Origin: Spirochaetales bacterium
GTDB lineage: Bacteria; Spirochaetota; Spirochaetia; Sphaerochaetales; Sphaerochaetaceae
Direction of reading: 5' to 3'
NCBI GenBank assembly: GCA_022785155.1
Contig: JALFRH010000198.1
Location: 1-5,682, forward strand
DNA length: 5,682 bases
Part shown: positions 1 through 4,328 of the stretch, in pieces
How positions within the stretch are numbered: the stretch's first letter is position 1
How the letters are laid out: every line of letters begins with the position of its first letter
Notes under the pieces: model-generated
The model's database searches: none
Seen by the model: the letters and a program-made list of their open reading frames with translations, nothing else
Told to the model about the DNA's origin: nothing
Translations under genes and position numbers: made by a program

Positions 1-429
1 CTTTTCCGCATAATCGGCTACCTGCCCCATGAGATCCAAAAACAGTCCTTCGGCTTCTTCCTTAGGCCTATTACCGATGCTTCCCCTGACTCTTCCTACA
101 TTCACGAGGCCTCCAAACTCACTGGCCAGATCTACAAAGCCAGTAAAACTCTTCCAGAGTTCAGCCCTTCTTTCCTTGTCACTATCTGTAAACATAAGAC
201 CACGGGCTGCAAACACCTGGCCTGTAGATATTGCAGATACTTCAAGACGATTTTTCTTAAGTATGGCCCTCAGTTCATCGTGGGTGATCTCGTCACTTTC
301 CTTCAGAGCCAGTTCCATGCCGTCATATCCAAGTCTATGGATTATTTCTGCACTCTTTTCTATGCCCCTGAATACAGCAAAAGCTGAAGGAAGGGCATTT
401 TCAGATGCAACAACTATTCCAAGTTTCAT
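1..429 (-). CDS. Sugar isomerase/epimerase, TIM-barrel (5' part only)
   Basis: This reading frame is open from the start codon at 429 to the window edge, giving 143 codons with no stop, so the C-terminal half lies outside. The family (xylose isomerase-like TIM barrel, COG1082 type) isomerises or epimerises sugars and sugar acids in the cytoplasm, usually with a divalent metal. Visible signs are the N-terminal strand MKLGIVVAS, the second barrel segment GYDGMEL (residues 35-39), the strand ISTGQVFAARGL (67-78) and a GGLVNVGRVRG strand (106-116). From memory the pattern resembles Thermotoga TM0416, a 5-keto-L-gluconate epimerase, but the catalytic residues of the second half are not visible, so the substrate is open. 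The start is set by AGGAG six bases upstream. The gene was probably last in the operon of the dehydrogenase and transketolase, and is now cut off by an insertion sequence whose right end abuts its ribosome binding site. Confidence 0.85.
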   Translation of the reverse strand, partial: MKLGIVVASENALPSAFAVFRGIEKSAEIIHRLGYDGMELALKESDEITHDELRAILKKNRLEVSAISTGQVFAARGLMFTDSDKERRAELWKSFTGFVDLASEFGGLVNVGRVRGSIGNRPKEEAEGLFLDLMGQVADYAEK

Positions 430-435
430 GATTAA

Positions 436-440
436 CTCCT
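436..440 (-). promoter_or_regulatory. Ribosome binding site of the isomerase gene
   Basis: AGGAG on the minus strand, six bases before the ATG at 429, fixes the isomerase start. It lies only about 8 bases from the right-end hairpin of the insertion sequence (448-468), so the native sequence left between the element and the gene is only a few bases beyond the ribosome binding site. No native promoter can lie in between. Confidence 0.8.
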
Positions 441-447
441 AATCAGT

Positions 448-468
448 ACCACCGGCTCAGCCGGTGGT
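448..468 (-). repeat. Right-end subterminal hairpin of the IS
   Basis: A perfect 9-bp inverted repeat, ACCACCGGC at 448-456 with GCCGGTGGT at 460-468, with a 3-base loop. On the transposase strand it is preceded by AAACC, as is the left-end hairpin. In the IS200/IS605 family such hairpins are what TnpA binds, and the cleavage site lies a few bases 3' of the right-end hairpin, here expected around 436-447. Confidence 0.75.
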
Positions 469-476
469 TTGCACAC

Positions 477-607
477 CGGGTAATAACCCGCTGTTACCGG
501 CAGGCGCTGATGGCGCCTCGAATGCAACCGCCTTTTGCACCAGTTTCACAGGCCGCTGCTAAAGCAGCTTGTGGTCATAGCCACTGGATCATTTCTAGTC
601 CAGATCC
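477..607 (-). other. Structured non-coding right-end region of the IS
   Basis: Between the tnpA stop and the right-end hairpin there is no gene, but inverted repeats follow one another. They are CGGGT/ACCCG (477-481 with 486-490), AGGCGC/GCGCCT (502-507 with 513-518) and TGCAA/TTGCA (523-527 with 535-539). A nested long hairpin follows: CCAGT/ACTGG (540-544 with 583-587) enclosing CACA/TGTG (547-550 with 570-573) and GCTGC/GCAGC (555-559 with 564-568). GGATC/GATCC (586-590 with 603-607) is an alternative to its base. The density of helices suggests a folded RNA on the tnpA transcript or single-stranded DNA structure used in transposition. Placement next to the right end is where TnpB-bearing relatives encode guide (omega) RNA, but no tnpB is here, so that role is only a possibility. 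Confidence 0.45.
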
Positions 608-615
608 TTTCCTTT

Positions 616-1083
616 TCAATCCTTCTTAGTCGGCTCCCCCGTAAACGGGTCGAAAAGTTCCTTCATCACCAGCTGTTCGGACAACTTGTCCTCAACAAGC
701 TGGTTCTGAATGTACTTTTCTATCGCCTCCTTGTTACGGCCCACCGTATCCACGTAGTATCCCCTGCACCAGAATTGCCTGTTGCCGTACCGATACTTCA
801 GGTTTGCGAACCTGTCGAATATCATCAGGCTGCTCTTCCCTTTCAGATATCCCATGAACGCCGATACACTAATCTTCGGCGGAATTGAAACCAACATGTG
901 TATGTGGTCGGGACAGCATTCCGCCTCGATTATCTCTACTCCCTTACGGTCGCAGAGTTCTCTTAGTATCTTTCCTACTTCCACCCTTATCTTGCCGTAG
1001 ATTATTTGTCTTCGGTACTTGGGGGCAAAAACTATGTGATATTTACAATTCCATTTGGTATGAGCTAGACTATCTTCACTCAT
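616..1083 (-). CDS. tnpA: IS200-type transposase TnpA (Y1 HUH endonuclease)
   Basis: This 155-residue protein is a full-length IS200/IS605 single-domain transposase that cuts and rejoins single-stranded DNA at the element ends through a 5'-phosphotyrosine bond, working as a dimer. Visible features are the family N-terminus with KYHIVFAPKYRRQ (residues 14-26), the HUH metal motif H60-I-H62 in CCPDHIHMLVSIPP, the region RYGNRQFWCRGYYVDTVG (98-115), and the catalytic tyrosine Y124 with Q128 four residues later in YIQNQ. All catalytic residues appear intact. The frame is open further up to an ATG at 1110, but the ATG at 1083 has AGGAG five bases before it and gives the usual family start and length. 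Translation is probably held down by the hairpin at 1084-1141, which contains that ribosome binding site. The neighbours are sugar-metabolism genes unrelated to transposition. Confidence 0.93.
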   Translation of the reverse strand: MSEDSLAHTKWNCKYHIVFAPKYRRQIIYGKIRVEVGKILRELCDRKGVEIIEAECCPDHIHMLVSIPPKISVSAFMGYLKGKSSLMIFDRFANLKYRYGNRQFWCRGYYVDTVGRNKEAIEKYIQNQLVEDKLSEQLVMKELFDPFTGEPTKKD

Positions 1084-1141
1084 AGGTTCTCCTTTATAAT
1101 CTCGGTGCAACTGGCGGTCGCACCTCCATTATGGAGAACCT
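1084..1141 (-). promoter_or_regulatory. Hairpin sequestering the tnpA ribosome binding site
   Basis: The 58 bases directly before the tnpA start codon can fold into one long hairpin. The outer stem is a perfect 9 bp (AGGTTCTCC with GGAGAACCT, 1133-1141 with 1084-1092), followed inward by ATAAT/ATTAT (1128-1132 with 1096-1100) and GGTGC/GCACC (1120-1124 with 1104-1108), with an 11-base loop. The tnpA ribosome binding site lies inside the outer stem, and the ATG begins on the next base. Classical IS200 is known to use a 5' UTR stem-loop that hides the Shine-Dalgarno sequence; this looks like the same strategy with a different sequence. The effect would be very low transposase translation. Confidence 0.75.
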
Positions 1142-1150
1142 TTTTATTTC

Positions 1151-1156
1151 TGTATA
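1151..1156 (-). promoter_or_regulatory. Possible -10 element of the tnpA promoter
   Basis: TATACA on the minus strand is preceded by TAGC. A start of transcription about seven bases downstream would fall at the first bases of the ribosome-binding-site hairpin. No convincing -35 hexamer is found at 16-18 bases, as the matching stretch is G-rich and lies in the left-end hairpin. It is therefore a weak call. Confidence 0.3.
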
Positions 1157-1175
1157 GCTAAAGCTTTTATCTGAC

Positions 1176-1194
1176 TCCCCAGCCGAGCTGGGGG
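1176..1194 (-). repeat. Left-end subterminal hairpin of the IS
   Basis: CCCCAGC (1177-1183) pairs with GCTGGGG (1187-1193) across a CGA loop, extended by one wobble pair. On the transposase strand it is preceded by AAACC and has the same outline as the right-end hairpin, AAACCNCCRGCT then GC.GG.G. In IS200/IS605 elements the left cleavage site lies a few to about 20 bases 5' of this hairpin, here somewhere in 1195-1213. In IS200 the corresponding structure is also reported to stop read-through transcription; this one lacks a U-run in either direction, so it is not called a terminator. Confidence 0.7.
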
Positions 1195-1206
1195 TTTACT
1201 TGTTCC

Positions 1207-1245
1207 AAAAAATGGCAAGAAAATGGGAAAGCCCCACTTCTTGCC
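1207..1245 (-). terminator. Rho-independent terminator after the alcohol dehydrogenase
   Basis: On the minus strand GGCAAGAA (1245-1238) pairs perfectly with TTCTTGCC (1221-1214), with an inner GTGGG/CCCAT helix, and is followed by A and six T residues (1213-1207). It begins 13 bases after the dehydrogenase stop. It should end most transcripts of the transketolase-dehydrogenase operon before the insertion sequence and the isomerase gene. In the opposite direction there is no good U-run. Confidence 0.85.
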
Positions 1246-1258
1246 CTTTGGGAGAAGA

Positions 1259-2551
1259 TTACATCTCCTTAATACCGGAAAGATCTCCTGTCTCAGCTGC
1301 CAAAAGAACTGGAGCCATGTACTGATCTACATCATCTGCTGTCATTGGGACAGGCATATTCTGCAATTTCATCTTCAAGTCCGGGTCCTTTGCTGCTGTG
1401 ATGGCTCTTACGAAGTGGACATCGTGCTTATATCCAGGAATATCTGTAAGCTTTGTAGGAGCATTGATGCTCTTTGCGAACTCGATCATTGCATAGGATA
1501 CAGCCTCGGCAAGCTCTCTTCCCTCAAGTGTCTCCACATCCTTTCTTCCGAAGCCACGGGAAGCGAAAATCTTACCGATGGTCTTCAACTGTGGCTGGAT
1601 TGCCTTTGAGTAGAATACAGCATAGTAAGGGTTCATGATTCCACAAGCCGTTCCATGGCCTACGATATCCACAAGAGAGAAGGATGTGAGGTGTGCTCCA
1701 CTTGTCCCGCCGACCATGATTGCATATCCGCCAAGGTCTGTTGCAAGACCGATAGCCTCTCTGGCCTTTGTATTCTTTGGATCTGCGATGATCTTTCCTG
1801 CCCAATCTACAACCAATGAGATTGCTGTTTCACAGAGATCCTTGGCTCTATCGTAAGCATCGCCCTTAGCTCCGCAGAATACTTCGAAAGTGTGTGCAAT
1901 CGCATCCAAAGCACCGTCGATTGTGACTTTTACAGGCATTGAACATGTAACTTCATAATCGAAGAGGGAGAAAGCAGGAACTACAGCCATGTCGACGATA
2001 AGTTTCTTCTGTCCTACCACTGGGTCTGTGATGTTGGAATACTTTGTAAGGTGGGCGCCTGAAGAAGCCGATGTCTCCACTGCAAGTACTGGAACAAGGT
2101 TCTTTCCTGTTTTTTCGAGAGCTTCAGATACTTTTCCTGTGCCGAAGTAGTGGTCGATTTCAGGGGTTACGCATCCACCGAGAGTTGCAAGGACTGAAGC
2201 GGCCTTACATGCATCGATGGTTGAACCACCACCGATTGCAACAATTGCAGATGGCTTATGCTGGAGTACATATGTTGTGATTCTATATACATCTTCCCTT
2301 GGTGCATTGGGCTTGGCATTTGGACATATTGTTCCTCCTGCAATCTTTACACCAGCTTTTTCAATAGCTGCAACGACTCTGTCCGCAACAGGCTTCATAT
2401 ATGTTGTATTGGAAACAACCAGAACAGATCCATCTTCTCCTGCATATTTCTTTGCAACATTTCCAATTTCCTCAAGGCAGCCAAGTCCGCAGATATAGCT
2501 GTCACCCTTCCATGCCTTCAGAAGATCATAGGCTTTCTTGAAATTATCCAT
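1259..2551 (-). CDS. Iron-containing alcohol dehydrogenase
   Basis: This complete 430-residue group III (Fe-type) alcohol dehydrogenase is a cytoplasmic NAD(P)-dependent enzyme interconverting aldehydes or ketones and alcohols. The N-terminal dinucleotide-binding half (about 1-195) carries GGGSTIDACKA (107-117). The second, helical half holds the metal site: D216 and H220 in DGALDAIAHTFE, H287 in GAHLTS and H299 in VGHGTACG, the spacing seen in FucO-like enzymes. The family position usually reading TTAGTGSE is VETSASSGAHLTK (158-170), a divergent version. The start has AGGAG seven bases upstream; the gene begins 17 bases after the transketolase C-subunit stop and is followed by a terminator, so it is co-transcribed with it. 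A role reducing the aldehyde left by transketolase cleavage is plausible, for example a glycolaldehyde-, lactaldehyde- or sulfolactaldehyde-type product. The substrate is not determinable here. Confidence 0.92.
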   Translation of the reverse strand: MDNFKKAYDLLKAWKGDSYICGLGCLEEIGNVAKKYAGEDGSVLVVSNTTYMKPVADRVVAAIEKAGVKIAGGTICPNAKPNAPREDVYRITTYVLQHKPSAIVAIGGGSTIDACKAASVLATLGGCVTPEIDHYFGTGKVSEALEKTGKNLVPVLAVETSASSGAHLTKYSNITDPVVGQKKLIVDMAVVPAFSLFDYEVTCSMPVKVTIDGALDAIAHTFEVFCGAKGDAYDRAKDLCETAISLVVDWAGKIIADPKNTKAREAIGLATDLGGYAIMVGGTSGAHLTSFSLVDIVGHGTACGIMNPYYAVFYSKAIQPQLKTIGKIFASRGFGRKDVETLEGRELAEAVSYAMIEFAKSINAPTKLTDIPGYKHDVHFVRAITAAKDPDLKMKLQNMPVPMTADDVDQYMAPVLLAAETGDLSGIKEM

Positions 2552-2568
2552 ATTTTTACTCCTATCAA

Positions 2569-3498
2569 TTATTTGATGAGGGCCTTTGCCTTCTCAATAA
2601 TATTTTCACTGCTGATTCCATACTTTGCCAAAAGGTCGATGTATGGACCTGTTTCACCAAACTTGTCATCAAAACCGATTGACGCCACCTTTGCCTTAAG
2701 GCCCCTTGTAAAGGCAACCTCACCTAGAGCGGAGGCGAATCCTCCAGCAAGGAGGTGTTCCTCTACAGTAAGAAGTCTACCTGTTCTCTCTGCAGAAGCA
2801 AAAAGAGTCTCGGCATCCAGAGGCTTGACGAAAGGAACAGAGAATACTTCAGCTTCAATTCCTTCCTGGCTGAGAGCTTCGGCAGCCTTCATGGCGTAGG
2901 AAGCTGTAATGCCGTTGGCGGCAATAGTAATATCCTTACCTTCCCTCATCTTGATGGCTCTTCCTGCCATGAACTCATCCTTATCGGTATCGATGTCAGG
3001 CATTGCATTTCTGTTCAACCTGATATAAACAGGATTCTCTCTTGTAAGGGCATAGTCAAGGGCAAGCTCTGCCTGACGAGCATCTGAAGGAACAATCACT
3101 TCCATGTTCGGAATGGTTCTGAAGATTGCAATATCCTCGATTGCCTGATGGCTTGCTCCATCGAAGGAGTCCGAGAGACCACCGTAGGCACCTGCAATGA
3201 CGCAAGGAAGAGAGTTGTAGCACATATCGTTTCTGATCTGGTCGGTACTCTTCAAGGAAAGAAAGATTGCAAAAGCGGTGATTACAGGATGATATCCACA
3301 TGTTGCGAGACCTGCAGCGACTCCCGCCAAGTTGCCTTCTGCAACTCCAACGTTGAAGAATCTCTCAGGGAAGGCCTTGCCGAAGATGGCACTCTTTGTA
3401 GAAGAGGATAAATCGGCATCCAGGACGATCATTTCAGGAAGGTCTTTTCCGATTTCAGCCAAGTGCTTTCCAAAAGCTTCTCTCATTGCCATGCTCAT
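2569..3498 (-). CDS. Transketolase, C-terminal subunit
   Basis: This 309-residue protein corresponds to the second half of transketolase: the pyrimidine-binding domain (about 1-165) and the transketolase C-terminal domain (about 185-309). Transketolase moves a two-carbon ketol unit between sugars using thiamine diphosphate. In split enzymes this half supplies the glutamate that activates the aminopyrimidine ring, here E54 in VGVAEGN (usually AEQN, so a glycine replaces the glutamine). The GLSDSFDGASHQAIED stretch (107-122) carries the active-site histidine H117. Length and domains are complete and there are no breaks. The start is chosen by AGGAGG seven bases upstream, and the ATG overlaps the stop of the N-terminal subunit as ATGA, typical of translational coupling. 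Its partner subunit is broken, so this protein cannot form an active enzyme from this locus alone. It might pair with another N-subunit encoded elsewhere or be on its way to loss. Confidence 0.93.
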   Translation of the reverse strand: MSMAMREAFGKHLAEIGKDLPEMIVLDADLSSSTKSAIFGKAFPERFFNVGVAEGNLAGVAAGLATCGYHPVITAFAIFLSLKSTDQIRNDMCYNSLPCVIAGAYGGLSDSFDGASHQAIEDIAIFRTIPNMEVIVPSDARQAELALDYALTRENPVYIRLNRNAMPDIDTDKDEFMAGRAIKMREGKDITIAANGITASYAMKAAEALSQEGIEAEVFSVPFVKPLDAETLFASAERTGRLLTVEEHLLAGGFASALGEVAFTRGLKAKVASIGFDDKFGETGPYIDLLAKYGISSENIIEKAKALIK

Positions 3499-3944
3499 AG
3501 TCTTGCCTCCTTTGCTTCCTTGTCAGCTCTAAGCTGGGCAATTCCGATTTCATAATGCTCATCGTCGATGACGGCGCCATGCCAAGTATTCTTTCCTTCT
3601 GAGAAATCCACTCCCTTACTCTTCACTGTGTCGTATATTACGCACTTGGGTACATTTGGAGTCGAATCGATTCATTGGAAGAAAGCAAGAATATCCTCTG
3701 TATTGTTTCCATCATACTTGGCATCATTCACCAACCATCCGAAAGATTCAAGATTCTCCTTCAATGGCTCAAGAGGCATGATCTCGTCTTCCGTTCCGTC
3801 AAGCTGGACTTTGTTGTAGTCAATAAGGAGAACCAAGTTCTTCACCTTCTCCTTGGCTGCAAACATCAAAGCCTCCCAGCTCTGCCCCTCGTTGAGGCAT
3901 ACCTCGCCTGTCATTACATATGTCATGTAGTTTCTTCCGCTGAG
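3495..3944 (-). pseudogene. Transketolase N-terminal subunit, truncated and interrupted
   Basis: The minus-strand frame ending in TGA at 3495-3497 reads as the second half of a transketolase N-subunit (the thiamine-pyrophosphate domain). It has LSGRNYMTYVMTG, then LNEGQSWEALMFAAKEK, then LLIDYNKVQLDG (the NN-type metal end of the cofactor motif), and finally TVKSKGVDFSEG and TWHGA. Three defects are visible. First, homology begins at about 3944, so roughly the first 125-130 residues of a usual ~270-285 are absent, and the sequence upstream does not encode them in any frame. Second, the GDGE motif that holds the diphosphate and metal reads GEVC. Third, a TGA at 3672-3674 interrupts the frame, after which 58 well-conserved residues follow. 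The stop overlaps the start of the C-subunit by 4 nt, as in intact pairs. A purine-rich site and ATGs at 3988-4002 lead into a ten-codon ORF and could be a remnant of the old start. Confidence 0.85.
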
Positions 3945-4013
3945 AGATGAGGATATAAAAAGATAACGCTTATTTATCCCATCTTCCCATGAATGCCATC
4001 ATCCTCCCTTTCC

Positions 4014-4042
4014 TTGACTTTTAGGCCCGAAATCAAAATAAT
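4014..4042 (+). promoter_or_regulatory. Sigma-70/sigma-A-like promoter for the MATE leader
   Basis: TTGACT (4014-4019, five of six to the -35 consensus) is separated by exactly 17 bases from AATAAT (4037-4042, five of six to the -10 consensus). Transcription would begin near 4049, a few bases before the first leader hairpin, so that hairpin would be the 5' end of the transcript. This is the best promoter-like sequence in the region. Confidence 0.65.
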
Positions 4043-4055
4043 TGGGAACTAACGA

Positions 4056-4089
4056 GTAGCAGGAAAAGCGTAAGTCCAGTTTCTGCTGC
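4056..4089 (+). promoter_or_regulatory. Leader hairpin 1 with conserved loop and following T-tract
   Basis: GTAGCAGGAA (4056-4065) pairs with TTTCTGCTGC (4080-4089) over 10 bp including two G-U pairs, closing a 14-base loop that contains GCGTAAGTCC. It is followed after three bases by TTTTTCTTTTT (4093-4103), so it could act as a terminator on the plus strand; there is no T-tract in the other direction. The loop is almost the same as in the hairpin at 4268-4301. I do not recognise it as a named riboswitch class. Confidence 0.55.
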
Positions 4090-4096
4090 CCGTTTT

Positions 4097-4117
4097 TCTT
4101 TTTCCGGAAGGGAAAGA
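4097..4117 (+). promoter_or_regulatory. Pyrimidine/purine hairpin that can capture the T-tract
   Basis: TCTTTTTC (4097-4104) can pair with GGGAAAGA (4110-4117) over 8 bp with two wobble pairs and a five-base loop. It would take up most of the T-tract that follows leader hairpin 1 and ends just before the purine-rich GGGAGGAG site at 4123-4130. It could modulate termination or simply be a chance pairing of complementary low-complexity tracts. Confidence 0.35.
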
Positions 4118-4134
4118 GTCTTGGGAGGAGAAGA

Positions 4135-4188
4135 ATGAGAAGAAAGACAAACATGGTTTTTCTTTATAGAGATATGTTAAAAGAGTAA
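4135..4188 (+). CDS. Possible 17-codon leader ORF or MATE start remnant
   Basis: A short ORF (MRRKTNMVFLYRDMLKE) has GGAGGAG about five bases before its ATG. It lies in the MATE leader, after the first hairpin, and stops 140 bases before the MATE start. Its opening, MRRKTN, resembles the MATE opening MNEKTD at both base and residue level, which suggests a remnant of a duplicated start region. It could also be a translated leader peptide. It has no recognisable domain, and at this length coding is uncertain. Confidence 0.3.
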   Translation: MRRKTNMVFLYRDMLKE

Positions 4189-4267
4189 GAAACAAAACTC
4201 CAAAACAAAACATAACTATCCCTTGGAGATATAGGATTAGAAATAATTATTCAATAAAGAAAGTGTG

Positions 4268-4301
4268 TGGCTCATAAGCGTAAATCCGGCTTTATGGGCC
4301 A
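4268..4301 (+). promoter_or_regulatory. Leader hairpin 2 before the MATE gene
   Basis: TGGCTCATAA (4268-4277) pairs with TTATGGGCCA (4292-4301) over 10 bp with one G-U pair, closing a 14-base loop with GCGTAAATCC; a GC/GC pair inside can extend it with one bulged T. The stem differs entirely from leader hairpin 1, whereas the loop motif is conserved at nine of ten bases. It ends 14 bases before the MATE ribosome binding site. This combination suggests a conserved cis-acting RNA, protein- or ligand-binding, controlling the exporter. Confidence 0.6.
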
Positions 4302-4308
4302 TATTTCT

Positions 4309-4320
4309 TTATGAGAGGAG
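4309..4320 (+). promoter_or_regulatory. MATE ribosome binding site with an alternative pairing arm
   Basis: AGGAG at 4316-4320 lies eight bases before the MATE ATG. Immediately upstream, TTATGAG (4309-4315) is perfectly complementary to CTCATAA (4271-4277), which is also the left arm of leader hairpin 2. The two pairings exclude each other, so the accessibility of the ribosome binding site could depend on which forms. Confidence 0.5.
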
Positions 4321-4328
4321 AGAGATAA

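Larger units (their letters stand above)
441..1206 (-). mobile_element. IS200/IS605-family insertion sequence, tnpA only
   Basis: This is a single-gene element of about 0.75 kb, close to the ~0.7 kb of classical IS200. It contains tnpA on the minus strand, a left-end hairpin (1176-1194) and a right-end hairpin (448-468). IS200-type elements have no terminal inverted repeats and make no target duplication; they move as single strands using subterminal hairpins, and that is the architecture here. On the minus strand both hairpins are preceded by AAACC and have stems of similar pattern, consistent with recognition by one TnpA. No tnpB or iscB gene is present. The exact ends cannot be read without an empty site; the limits given are good to about 15 bases. 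It sits between the dehydrogenase terminator and the isomerase ribosome binding site. Confidence 0.85.
3945..4328. other. Intergenic region between decayed operon and MATE gene
   Basis: No substantial gene is present in these 384 bases on either strand. The left part (3945-4013) is upstream of the broken transketolase remnant and gives no recognisable protein. The rest is laid out as plus-strand regulatory sequence: a promoter (4014-4042), a leader hairpin with a following T-tract (4056-4103), a second pyrimidine/purine hairpin (4097-4117), a possible 17-codon ORF (4135-4188), an A-rich spacer (4189-4260), a second leader hairpin (4268-4301) and the MATE ribosome binding site (4316-4320). No minus-strand promoter for the transketolase genes is apparent. 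Confidence 0.7.

Noticed and set aside
29..442. Plus-strand ORF opposite the isomerase gene
   Set aside because: It is low-complexity Ser/Leu-rich protein of antisense type with no ribosome binding site, while the minus strand gives a clear TIM-barrel protein.
616..1110. Longer tnpA start at 1110
   Set aside because: The ATG at 1083 has a well-spaced AGGAG and matches the family N-terminus; the extra nine codons lie inside the regulatory hairpin.
2258..2899. Plus-strand 213-codon ORF across the dehydrogenase and transketolase C-subunit
   Set aside because: It is an antisense shadow of two well-supported genes, cysteine- and isoleucine-rich without family features.
3672..3674. In-frame TGA in the transketolase remnant as recoded Trp or selenocysteine
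   Set aside because: TGG is used for tryptophan elsewhere, TGA ends tnpA, no convincing stem-loop follows at the position of a bacterial SECIS, and the subunit also lacks its N-terminus and GDG motif, so decay explains it better.
4223..4250. Second promoter just before leader hairpin 2
   Set aside because: TTGGAG and AATTAT with a 16-base spacer match the consensus poorly (three and four of six); the promoter at 4014-4042 is much better. A weak or decayed promoter is possible given the AAATAATT repeat.
4036..4320. Assigning the MATE leader to a known guanidine riboswitch class
   Set aside because: The two-hairpin layout and the exporter fit the idea, but the loops do not contain the ACGR motif of guanidine-II and I cannot verify the guanidine-IV consensus from memory.
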